From Chitinophagales bacterium (GTDB lineage Bacteria > Bacteroidota > Bacteroidia > Chitinophagales > UBA2359): DNA of 64,000 bases. The notes below the pieces were generated by a model. The model had not been told where the DNA came from, did no database searches, and saw nothing but the letters and a program-made list of their open reading frames with translations. A program made the position numbers and the translations under genes. Numbering within the stretch: position 1 is the first letter of the stretch; every line of letters starts with the position of its first letter. The DNA lies in assembly GCA_041392475.1 (NCBI GenBank), contig JAWKLZ010000001.1, forward strand, positions 2,914,001 through 2,978,000, given 5' to 3'. Shown here piece by piece: positions 15,610 through 22,783 of the stretch.

Positions 15610-16047
15610 ATGCAATTAAAAGCAAATCAGTCTATTATTGGTGGTATAATCGCCTTCATTATTGCCACAAGCTGCTGTTGGCTGCCTGCTCTCATTATCG
15701 GGATTGGTGGAGCAAGTAGTTTGTTGGCATTTGCCAATGGTTTGGAGCAATTTAGTGGTGTCTTTATGGCAATTGGTGTTGGCTTTCTAAGCTACGGAGG
15801 CTATCAATTTTATAAAAAAAGAAATTCAATTATGCAATCAAACGAAGTTCAATTACAATCTACTATTACTTGCCCTGAATGTGGACATCAGAAAGAAGAA
15901 ACCATGCCTACGAATGCTTGTCAGTTTTTTTATGAATGTGAAAATTGCAAAAAAGTATTAAAGCCTCAACAGGGTGATTGTTGTGTTTATTGTAGTTATG
16001 GAACAGTGGCTTGTCCTCCTATTCAAATGAATAAAGACTGTTGCTAA
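15610..16047 (+). CDS. MerT-like membrane protein fused to a Cys-rich GDCC domain
   Basis: 145 aa from the ATG at 15610; the earlier in-frame ATG at 15550 only adds a polar 20-residue leader. Residues ~7-70 are two membrane helices. The first contains ATSCCWLPALIIGIGGAS, which resembles the vicinal cysteine pair and following Gly-rich turn of MerT mercury transporters. The soluble C-terminal part (about 85-145) has CPECGH, CENCKKVLKP and GDCCVYCSYGTVACPP, eleven or more cysteines in two zinc-finger-like groups. It is likely to take up or bind a soft metal such as Hg, or pass it to the P-ATPase. Overlaps by a few bases the longest frame of the next gene, so the two are co-transcribed. Confidence 0.75.
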   Translation: MQLKANQSIIGGIIAFIIATSCCWLPALIIGIGGASSLLAFANGLEQFSGVFMAIGVGFLSYGGYQFYKKRNSIMQSNEVQLQSTITCPECGHQKEETMPTNACQFFYECENCKKVLKPQQGDCCVYCSYGTVACPPIQMNKDCC

Positions 16048-16061
16048 ATGAATTTTCGATT

Positions 16062-16697
16062 ATGGATAAAAAATTGAAAGAGGCTATCAAATATTACGAT
16101 AACTTTTCAAAAGTCTATGACTGGTTTTCGCCAAAATGGTATTACCATAATGCGAGAAACTATGCCATTGAGCAATTACAATTGAAGGAAGGAGATACTG
16201 TTTTGAATCTGCCTTGTGGTACAGGACAAAACTTTGAATATTTTCAAAAATTTCTCAATGGAATAGGGTTAATTATCGGTATTGACCTTTCGGAAGGAAT
16301 GTTAGAAAAAGCGAAAGCAAAAAAATCCGATAATCATTGGAACAACATCAAAATATTCAAAGAAGATGCTACACAAATCAATAAGGAGTGGATAGCAACT
16401 CACTTCAATAACTCTTTAAAAATAGATGCTATTCTTTGTGATTTGGGCTTGTCGGGGTTTCCTAATTGGAAGTTGGTCATTGACAATATGCTCGACTTAT
16501 TAAAACCTAATGGTAGGTTGGTTATCATGGACTGGTATATTTCAAAGCCAACATTGAGAGGAACTTTCATCAAATGGATAGGGAAAGGTGAGGTCAATCG
16601 CCCTATCTATCAATATTTAGAATCGAAAGGGGTGAACTTTGAAGTAAATACTTCATTTAATAGAGGTGGTGTATTCGTAGCAACTGGAATTAAATAA
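16062..16697 (+). CDS. Class I SAM-dependent methyltransferase
   Basis: 211 aa from the ATG at 16062 (16041 would overlap the preceding gene). Rossmann methyltransferase: motif I VLNLPCGTGQNFEYF (about 47-61), acidic motif IIGIDLSEGMLEKAK, motif with FKEDATQIN, then DAILCDLGLSGFPNW and post-motif LKPNGRLVIMDWYISKP. The length and tail resemble the UbiE/Methyltransf_11 group. Lying between a MerT-like protein and a P-ATPase, it may methylate a metal(loid), a thiol ligand or a lipid; it lacks the conserved cysteines expected of ArsM. 14 bp after the MerT-like gene's end, 11 bp before the ATPase gene. Confidence 0.82.
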   Translation: MDKKLKEAIKYYDNFSKVYDWFSPKWYYHNARNYAIEQLQLKEGDTVLNLPCGTGQNFEYFQKFLNGIGLIIGIDLSEGMLEKAKAKKSDNHWNNIKIFKEDATQINKEWIATHFNNSLKIDAILCDLGLSGFPNWKLVIDNMLDLLKPNGRLVIMDWYISKPTLRGTFIKWIGKGEVNRPIYQYLESKGVNFEVNTSFNRGGVFVATGIK

Positions 16698-16708
16698 ATT
16701 ATAAAAAA

Positions 16709-18754
16709 ATGAACAAGCATATTACGCATCCACATCCTCCCGAATACGACAAAAACGGCAATCTAATTTGCTGTACTTTAGAGGAAAAGATAGACAGCAA
16801 AACACCTCCGCCCATCGCTCCGAGAAAAGAGGAACACCATGAAGGAGACGGACACGACCATTCACACGACCACGACCATAATGGAGAATTGGGTTGGAAA
16901 GCATATCTCCCTTCAATTATTAGTTTGGTGCTTTTGTTGTCGGGTTTAGCAGTCGAACACTTATTGGAAGCCTCCTTTTTTCGAGGTTGGATTAAAATTG
17001 TATGGTACACGTTTGCCTATTTGCCTGTTGGTTTGCCTGTATTGAAGGAAGCATGGGTAGCCCTACGAAAAGGCGAAATTTTTACCGAGTTTTTCTTAAT
17101 GGGTATCGCTACAATTGGAGCTTTTGCTATTGGAGAATATCCCGAAGGAGTGGCGGTGATGCTTTTTTATGCCATTGGCGAGTTGTTTCAAACGGCGGCT
17201 GTTAAACGTGCAAAAAACAACATCAAAGCCTTGTTGGATGTGCGCCCAAAGACTGCAAATGTTTTAAGGAATAGTTCTTACCAAACGGTTAATCCCGAAA
17301 CGGTTGTAATCGGTGAAATCATACAAGTCAAAGTGGGTGAAAAAATACCTTTGGATGGCATTTTACTTTCCAAAAAAGCAGTTTTAAATACAGCAGCACT
17401 GACAGGCGAAAGTAAACCGCAAAATGTGGTAGAAGGCGAAAAGGTGATGGCAGGCTCTATTAATTTGGATGGTGTGATTGAGCTGAAAGTTGAAAAGTTA
17501 TTCAATGATAGTTCCATTGCTCGTATTTTGGAACTGGTACAGAACGCTACTTCTCGCAAGTCTAAAACGGAATTGTTAATCAGGCGTTTGGCAAAAATCT
17601 ATACGCCCATTGTGGTTTATTTGGCGATTGCCATTTGCATTATTCCTTACTTTTTTGTGGCAGATTATGTGTTTACGGAGTGGTTGTATCGGGCTTTGAT
17701 TTTCTTGGTCATTTCCTGTCCTTGTGCTTTGGTGATTTCTATACCATTGGGTTATTTTGGAGGATTGGGAGCAGCTTCCCGAAAAGGTTTGCTATTTAAA
17801 GGAGCAACTTTTCTTGACCAATTGACGAAGGTGAATACTTTGGTGATGGACAAAACGGGAACAGTCACCAAAGGCGTTTTCAAAATCAAAGACATTGAGA
17901 TAAGAGGCAATTTCAGCGAAGGTGAGTTTATGAAATTGCTGATGGCAATTGAAGCAAAATCTACTCACCCGATTGCCAAAGCCATTATGGAATATTCAAC
18001 AGATACTACCCTTCCCGAAGCAACCGAAATTCAAGAAATTGCAGGGAAAGGATTGAAGGGCAAGGTCAATGGACAATCTATTTTTGTGGGAAATAAAAAG
18101 TTGATGGAGCAATTTGGGATTGGTGTTCCTTCTTCTACCGATGGTATTGTGGAAAGTATTGTAATGGTCGGTATTGAGGGGCAGTTTGCTGGATATGTGA
18201 CCATTGCAGACGAATTGAAGGAAGATGCAAAAGACACCATTCAGCAATTGAAAGCGAATGGGATAGAGCGATTGGTTATGTTGTCGGGAGATAAGGATTC
18301 TATTACTCAAAAAGTAGCGAAGGAATTGGGCATCACCAATGCAAAAGGTGGATTGCTGCCCGAAGATAAACTGAATGAAGTAGAAACGATTAAAAAAGAC
18401 CCAACCAAAATAGTTGCCTTTGTGGGTGATGGTATTAATGATGCGCCTGTATTGGCGGCAAGTGATATTGGCATTGCGATGGGTGCAATGGGAAGTGATG
18501 TTGCGATTGAAACCGCAGACATCATCATTCAAACCGACCAACCTTCAAAAATCGTAACAGGCATCAAAATTGGCAATGCGACTCAACGAATAATTTGGCA
18601 AAATATAGCATTGGCTTTTGGAGTGAAAATTATTGTTTTGATACTTGGAGCAGGTGGATTGGCTACGATGTGGGAAGCAGTTTTTGCAGATGTGGGCGTG
18701 GCATTATTGGCTATTTTGAATGCAGTGCGATTGCAGCGGAAGGAGTGGGATTGA
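16709..18754 (+). CDS. zntA: Zn/Cd/Pb-type P1B ATPase
   Basis: 681 aa exporter of divalent soft metals from cytosol to periplasm, driven by ATP. The N-terminus has no HMA fold but carries CC (ICCTLEEK) and a His/Asp stretch (GDGHDHSHDHDHN) that can bind metal. All catalytic motifs are present: TGES in the actuator, SCPCALVIS with Cys337-Pro-Cys339 in the metal-binding helix, DKTGTVTKG with phosphorylated Asp381, HP in STHPIAKAI, and GDGINDAP in the hinge. The CPC plus the late DVGVALLAILNAVRL helix (Asp for divalent ions) favour the ZntA/CadA class over copper. Last gene of the rightward metal block; converges on the leftward operon at 18984-20635. Confidence 0.93.
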   Translation: MNKHITHPHPPEYDKNGNLICCTLEEKIDSKTPPPIAPRKEEHHEGDGHDHSHDHDHNGELGWKAYLPSIISLVLLLSGLAVEHLLEASFFRGWIKIVWYTFAYLPVGLPVLKEAWVALRKGEIFTEFFLMGIATIGAFAIGEYPEGVAVMLFYAIGELFQTAAVKRAKNNIKALLDVRPKTANVLRNSSYQTVNPETVVIGEIIQVKVGEKIPLDGILLSKKAVLNTAALTGESKPQNVVEGEKVMAGSINLDGVIELKVEKLFNDSSIARILELVQNATSRKSKTELLIRRLAKIYTPIVVYLAIAICIIPYFFVADYVFTEWLYRALIFLVISCPCALVISIPLGYFGGLGAASRKGLLFKGATFLDQLTKVNTLVMDKTGTVTKGVFKIKDIEIRGNFSEGEFMKLLMAIEAKSTHPIAKAIMEYSTDTTLPEATEIQEIAGKGLKGKVNGQSIFVGNKKLMEQFGIGVPSSTDGIVESIVMVGIEGQFAGYVTIADELKEDAKDTIQQLKANGIERLVMLSGDKDSITQKVAKELGITNAKGGLLPEDKLNEVETIKKDPTKIVAFVGDGINDAPVLAASDIGIAMGAMGSDVAIETADIIIQTDQPSKIVTGIKIGNATQRIIWQNIALAFGVKIIVLILGAGGLATMWEAVFADVGVALLAILNAVRLQRKEWD

Positions 18755-18786
18755 AGGGAAGGGTTTTGAATGGGAAGAAAAAATGC

Positions 18787-18865
18787 TGTAAACATTGGTT
18801 TACAATCTGTTTACAGTGCAATTTCCAGATGTAAACAGTCCGAAATTGCACATGAAAAAGTGTGC
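18787..18865. repeat. Cluster of GTAAAC/GTTTAC palindromes with interleaved inverted repeats
   Basis: TGTAAAC-ATTG-GTTTACA lies at 18787-18804. Then CTGTTTACA (18807-18815) pairs with TGTAAACAG (18830-18838), and GTGCAATTT (18816-18824) pairs with AAATTGCAC (18843-18851). The two pairs are interleaved, as in a pseudoknot. GCACA/TGTGC at 18848-18865 adds a further arm. TGCAATT/AATTGCA half-sites identical to the Fur-type operators are included. It lies between convergent operons, so it may be a protein-binding or origin region rather than a promoter. Confidence 0.55.
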
Positions 18866-18900
18866 AAAAAGTGGTCTGCTCTCCGTCTTACGGTTCGGAC

Positions 18901-18949
18901 AAAAAAAATGCAGCGTTTACAGTCTATATTCGGACGTGTAAACGCTGCA
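18901..18949 (-). terminator. Terminator of the leftward ATP-grasp operon
   Basis: TGCAGCGTTTACA (18909-18921) and TGTAAACGCTGCA (18937-18949) form a perfect 13-bp stem with a 15-base loop. On the minus strand it is followed by T8 (A8 at 18901-18908). Confidence 0.88.
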
Positions 18950-18983
18950 ATAACAATACTTTGTGAGTTTAGAAGTGATACGG

Positions 18984-19157
18984 CTAATAATAGCTATTCA
19001 CTCTATCAGTTCGCTGCAATCCATCTTTATTCGCTGCATTGGCTTTTAGGTCGTCATTTTCTGCCTTTAGTTGGTTGTTGGAATGTATCAGAAAACCGAT
19101 ACTTCCACCTAATAAGGCAAAGCCTATGACTACTGCAATAAAAATACTCTTTTTCAT
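18984..19157 (-). CDS. 57-aa single-pass membrane peptide, coupled to the ATP-grasp gene
   Basis: ATG at 19157, stop TAG at 18986-18984. It reads MKKSIFIAVVIGFALLGGSI at the start, a clear positively started membrane helix (about 4-24). A polar tail follows with SNNQLKAENDDLKANAANKDG, which looks like a short coiled coil. Its ATG overlaps the TGA of the ATP-grasp gene (ATGA), so it is translationally coupled, and the operon terminator follows 35 bp after its stop. It is a plausible real gene although very short. The acidic tail could be a substrate of the neighbouring ligase or just an anchor; both are inference. Confidence 0.65.
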   Translation of the reverse strand: MKKSIFIAVVIGFALLGGSIGFLIHSNNQLKAENDDLKANAANKDGLQRTDRVNSYY

Positions 19158-20635
19158 GCTTCTATTAATTTTAAGCGTTTAACAATTTTGTTGATATTTG
19201 GCTGCCATAGATAGTCCGACTCCACTTCCAAAACATAGGCAGCTAAGACCAAAGGCAAGGTTTCTCTATACTCCCATTGAAGTTCTGCAATCAATTCCTC
19301 AAACTGTGAATAATGGTCGCCCATGTAAAAACTTTGTTCTTGGCGTGTGGTCAATCGCTGTACCTCTCTTTTCTGCTTACTGTGAGCCGTTTTGTAGGAG
19401 TTAAGGCTATCCTTCAATCGTTGAATTTCTGCCTTTTGTTCTTGAATTGTGACAGCCTGTTTTTCGATGGTTGAAGTCAAGTCCTCTCTCTGCTTTTGTA
19501 GGAGTTGATTTTGTGCAAAATAGCGACTACCATTGTAGAGCAGCGATTTCATACAAGCAGATATGTTTTCGTAGCCATGTTGTTCTGCAAAGGCGTGTAG
19601 ATACTCCTTTGCAGTGGGTGTTATCCTACAAGCTACGGTTTCGGTATTTCCTTCTCCCAAATCTTCAAAATATGCCTCCATACTTTCAGTGAAGGTAGGT
19701 AGTTCAAGCGGTTGGGTTACGATACCTTGTGCTACTTTCTCCGTATAGTCAATGATGTGTTCTGCAAGGGGAATTTCAGTCACTTTCGAGAAGCCTTTGA
19801 GTGAGCCATTGCCGTTTACTTCAAAAACATAAGTTTTAGCGGTATCTACACACCTTGCCAAATCTATTGCAGCTACTTGTAAACCGACTGCTTGGGCAGT
19901 TTTGATAGCAATGTTTTTTTCTTCTTCGGTCAGTTCTGTGGGTTCGCCCAATTTGTTGATGGAATAGTTGGTACGTGGGTCGCCATCCTCTCCACTGAAT
20001 CGGGTGTATGCTCCAATTACTTTTCCATCAATTACCCATACTCGAATATCACGTTTACGGTTCGTTTTGGAAGTGTTTACAAATTGCTGCAAAGTGAACG
20101 ATATGCCACTGTTTACTTTATCTTCAACGACCATTTTAGCCGTTGTTTCGGTTTCCATTATCACCACTCCTTTACCCTGTGAGCCTGTTTCACCTTTGAG
20201 GATAATCGGATAACCTCCCAACCATTTGACCATTTCGGATAGGTCATAAGGTGCTTTGTCTATCTTGATGGTTTTAGGCATCATTATACCATACTGTGCC
20301 AATCTCGAAAAGGTATGCCATTTGTTTGTGACAAGGCTTAGTGCTTCGGGAGTAATGATGCTTTTCATTCCGAGATAGTACACCAACATAATGAGTATTT
20401 CTACTCCTTTCCTCAAATCCTTTCCGATTCGTGGAATGATTACATCAAAGTCGCCTCGATGTATTCGTTTTCCGTTGTGGTACACTCGATGATGTCCACC
20501 TTTGTTGTTGAACCAAAGGTACATATCCAAGTAACTTAAAACGGTTACGGTATGTCCTCTTTGTTTGGCTTCTTCTTCCATTTTTTTGGTAGATGTGCCT
20601 CGCTTCGTGGTTGAAGCTAAGATTAAAATGTTCAT
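19154..20635 (-). CDS. RimK-like ATP-grasp ligase fused to RHH-like and coiled-coil domains
   Basis: 493 aa. Residues 1-310 are a complete ATP-grasp ligase of the RimK type: N-domain with VIIPRIGKDLRKGVEIL, ATP-binding LKGETGSQGKGVVIM (Lys147), FTLQQFV (hinge region), RDIRVWVI (195-202), Asp258 in AAIDLAR and the Mg-binding FEVNGNGSLKGF (Glu272, Asn274). Such enzymes form peptide or isopeptide bonds, often adding Glu. Residues ~334-366 (CRITPTAKEYLHAFAEQ … NISACMKSLL) look like a ribbon-helix-helix DNA-binding unit. Residues ~375-432 are a long coiled coil, followed by a Trp/Glu-rich tail. I know no characterised protein with this order. It lies in a mobile-element operon next to a RepA-like ATPase, and its stop overlaps a membrane-peptide gene. 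Role unknown. Confidence 0.82.
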   Translation of the reverse strand: MNILILASTTKRGTSTKKMEEEAKQRGHTVTVLSYLDMYLWFNNKGGHHRVYHNGKRIHRGDFDVIIPRIGKDLRKGVEILIMLVYYLGMKSIITPEALSLVTNKWHTFSRLAQYGIMMPKTIKIDKAPYDLSEMVKWLGGYPIILKGETGSQGKGVVIMETETTAKMVVEDKVNSGISFTLQQFVNTSKTNRKRDIRVWVIDGKVIGAYTRFSGEDGDPRTNYSINKLGEPTELTEEEKNIAIKTAQAVGLQVAAIDLARCVDTAKTYVFEVNGNGSLKGFSKVTEIPLAEHIIDYTEKVAQGIVTQPLELPTFTESMEAYFEDLGEGNTETVACRITPTAKEYLHAFAEQHGYENISACMKSLLYNGSRYFAQNQLLQKQREDLTSTIEKQAVTIQEQKAEIQRLKDSLNSYKTAHSKQKREVQRLTTRQEQSFYMGDHYSQFEELIAELQWEYRETLPLVLAAYVLEVESDYLWQPNINKIVKRLKLIEA

Positions 20636-20656
20636 ATTGTTTATTGTTTTTTTGTG

Positions 20657-20714
20657 AAAAAAAATACCAACAACACCAAAGTCCTATATAGGGGTTTGGT
20701 GTTGTTGGTATTTT
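20657..20714 (-). terminator. Long perfect hairpin ending the AAA-ATPase gene
   Basis: 20-bp perfect inverted repeat (20661-20680 and 20695-20714) with a 14-base loop that itself holds CCTATATAGG. On the minus strand it is followed by T8. The right arm overlaps the ATPase stop codon. It separates the ATPase from the ATP-grasp gene, though read-through could still join them. Confidence 0.85.
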
Positions 20715-21924
20715 AAAACATTGATTTTTGATTATCTTCTATTAATATTTTTAGGCTATAATATTTCTCTCTACCTTCCTTACTTTCCGATAAGAAGTAA
20801 GGTAATCCATCTTGGTAGCCTACAATTTCTTTGGTTTCTATCAAGCGTTTTATACGCTCTCGAATGGTATTGTGCGAACACTTAAAATGGTCTTTTAATA
20901 AGTTGCTCAATTCGGATAAAGGCATTTTCTTTTTTGGAGGAAGATGCTTGTAAACAAAGTCTTTGACTGCTTCAATATCTGCCTTTTGTTTTTTGGATTG
21001 TTTTACATTGTCAATCATATCTTCATTGGCTTCAATCAATCCATTAAAATCATCGCAATAAGTCAAATAGAAGGGTTCGGGGGCTTTGCCAACTCTCACT
21101 TTCAATGGTCGTACCTTGATTAAATCAGTAGGCTTATTTTGTCCATTTAGTTCATATCCAATTTGAAGCTGACAGCTTGCTTTATTCATCAATTCTGTTC
21201 CAAGATGTCCTCGTGCTTTTTCACTGTTAAAGCCTGGGTTTTCATGTATGATGCAGACAAAAGTAATGTCAAATTGATTTATCATAATATTGAGCATATC
21301 AATGAGTTCTAAACTTTCACCTACATTGTTGAAGTTGGATATACAATCTGATACCACATCAAGTATTACGAAAATGTGCATACCCTCACTTTCCTTTCTC
21401 ACCTTTTCCAAGTATTGTTTCAGTATGCTTAACCGATTTGTTCTGGACACTTCAATAAGTGAGATAAAATCCAAAGTCTCTACATCATCGTTTATTTTGT
21501 ACCCTGCTTTTTTCTTGATTTCTTGCAGTGCATGGGGAAATTGGTCTTTTTGATTTCGCTCTGTATCTACATAGAGTAGCTTTACTTTTTTAATAAATTT
21601 TGGAGATTTTTCTACCCCTGCTATTTCATGTATAGATTGCCCTATCAATAGGCTGCAAAAATGAGACACTAAGCGACTTTTGTGAGAGCCTGTTTTCCCT
21701 TGAACCACATTTATCGTAAATGGGTGAATAATTTCCATCCCATTCCTTAAAAAAATAGGTGGTGAAAAATCTACTCTTGTCTTCACTTTTTCTTCTATTT
21801 GATTTCTACTTTGTAAAACTTTCTGAAATACCTTTTTGAGTTTATCAGATTCTTTTGCCTTGTTCTGTTTTAATATTGTTGTTGCATTATAATTTTCTGA
21901 TAACATAATTTTGTTGTTTACCAA
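20713..21924 (-). CDS. RepA-like AAA/RecA-fold ATPase
   Basis: 403 aa. Walker A VVQGKTGSHKSRL (about 74-86, Lys82), Walker B HIFVILDVVSD, a sensor-like TFVCIIHENPG and GHLGTELMNKASCQLQI. These are features of AAA_25/RepA-type hexameric ATPases that unwind or load at replication origins of plasmids and integrated elements. The C-terminal ~90 residues (about 310-400) are predicted winged-helix (KKKMPLSELSNLLKDHFKCS, NTIRERIKRLIETKEIVGY), useful for origin or operator binding. The start overlaps the preceding gene by 7 bp. The best local candidates for its DNA target are the iterons at 22688-22771 and the palindrome cluster at 18787-18865. Confidence 0.85.
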   Translation of the reverse strand: MVNNKIMLSENYNATTILKQNKAKESDKLKKVFQKVLQSRNQIEEKVKTRVDFSPPIFLRNGMEIIHPFTINVVQGKTGSHKSRLVSHFCSLLIGQSIHEIAGVEKSPKFIKKVKLLYVDTERNQKDQFPHALQEIKKKAGYKINDDVETLDFISLIEVSRTNRLSILKQYLEKVRKESEGMHIFVILDVVSDCISNFNNVGESLELIDMLNIMINQFDITFVCIIHENPGFNSEKARGHLGTELMNKASCQLQIGYELNGQNKPTDLIKVRPLKVRVGKAPEPFYLTYCDDFNGLIEANEDMIDNVKQSKKQKADIEAVKDFVYKHLPPKKKMPLSELSNLLKDHFKCSHNTIRERIKRLIETKEIVGYQDGLPYFLSESKEGREKYYSLKILIEDNQKSMF

Positions 21925-22283
21925 ATGAATACTAATGGTTTGAGTGTTCCAGCAAAGTCTATACTAAAACCATATCTATCTTTTCGCTCTCGTTTACTCG
22001 CTCGATATTTGGCTTCTGTAACGGATTCTATCACAAAGCGATAATCGTAGGTCTGTAAACGACACATCAATTCATTGAAGAACTCAAATCTTGTTTGAGC
22101 ATGATGTAACCTATTTGCATAGTTTAGTAGATACTGTTCGTTCTTTTTACCTTCTTTGAGCATTTTCTGATAGGCATAACTCTGTTTTTGTAGAATATCT
22201 AAATCGGTTTTTAAGAGCGTTTCTACATCAGATAAGATTTCAGAAAATGGAAGGTGATACAAGTCAAGTGATTGGCGTATCAT
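21918..22283 (-). CDS. Small unknown helical protein of the mobility operon
   Basis: 121 aa, mostly helical, with a central polar stretch (YQKMLKEGKKNEQYLLNYANRL) and a basic C-terminal region (KYRASKRERKDRYGF). No signal peptide, membrane helix or motif I recognise. It overlaps the HTH gene upstream (ATGA at 22280-22283) and the ATPase gene downstream by 7 bp, so the three are one translationally coupled unit: HTH, this protein, ATPase. By position it may be an accessory for replication or excision, for example a loader or DNA-binding partner; this is inference. Confidence 0.75.
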   Translation of the reverse strand: MIRQSLDLYHLPFSEILSDVETLLKTDLDILQKQSYAYQKMLKEGKKNEQYLLNYANRLHHAQTRFEFFNELMCRLQTYDYRFVIESVTEAKYRASKRERKDRYGFSIDFAGTLKPLVFIW

Positions 22284-22621
22284 TGCTTTTTCTTTTTTCG
22301 GTTCATTAAATAATCATCTGTATCAGCTAATACTTCTTCAACTGTTTTTTGCTTCCCTGCTTCTATCCACTTTAGGAGTTCGGAACGTTTGAAGTAGAGT
22401 TTTTTACCTCTTTTGAAGAATGGAACTTCATTGTTACTTGTCATACGATAAAGCGTATGCTTAGAAATTTGGAGGAATCGAGCTGCTTCATTAGCATTAA
22501 GAATATGCTTGATAGAGATAGCAGTTTCTAAAGGCTTGTGTTGTAGTAAGGCTGTTTTAATACTTTTGAGGATAAGCTCCTCTAGTTGTTCGGGGGTAGT
22601 CATTATGAAATTTTGTACCAT
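22280..22621 (-). CDS. Excisionase-family helix-turn-helix protein
   Basis: 113 aa (107 from the second ATG at 22603). A ~40-residue helical lead is followed by a MerR-like/HTH_17 DNA-binding domain (about 44-92): LNANEAARFLQISKHTLYRM, then VPFFKRGKKLYFKRSELLKWIEAG. This is the pattern of excisionases and directional regulators of Bacteroidota mobile elements. First gene of the leftward three-gene unit. The 22-bp direct repeats at 22688-22771, 67 bp upstream of its start, are the natural candidate binding sites for autoregulation. It probably controls excision with the integrase. Confidence 0.88.
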   Translation of the reverse strand: MVQNFIMTTPEQLEELILKSIKTALLQHKPLETAISIKHILNANEAARFLQISKHTLYRMTSNNEVPFFKRGKKLYFKRSELLKWIEAGKQKTVEEVLADTDDYLMNRKKKKQ

Positions 22622-22687
22622 TATTAAACTTGTTTTTGATTGTTAATAATGGTACAAATATGGCTTAGTCTTGCTTTTTGGCAAAAA

Positions 22688-22771
22688 TGTTAGTAAGCTA
22701 AGGAAAAATTTAGTAAGGCAAATCAAGAAATTTAGTAAGGTAGAGCAAGAAATTTAGTAGGATAGCACGAT
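22688..22771. repeat. 22-bp iterons upstream of the HTH gene
   Basis: Three adjoining 22-bp direct repeats (22706-22727, 22728-22749, 22750-22771) share the core AAATTTAGTAAGG or AAATTTAGTAGGA. A partial fourth with TTAGTAAG stands at 22688-22705. No spacers, so not CRISPR. Exact helical phasing (two turns) is typical of replication-origin iterons or cooperative operators. They lie between the HTH operon and the 3' end of the 386-aa gene. Confidence 0.8.
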
Positions 22772-22783
22772 AAAATTGAAGAT

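Noticed and set aside
19154..20635. Housekeeping RimK for ribosomal protein S6
   Set aside because: The gene lies inside the mobile element and has a ~180-residue C-terminal extension unlike RimK.
22688..22771. Direct repeats considered as a mini-CRISPR
   Set aside because: Repeats are contiguous with no spacers and there is no cas gene; iterons fit better.
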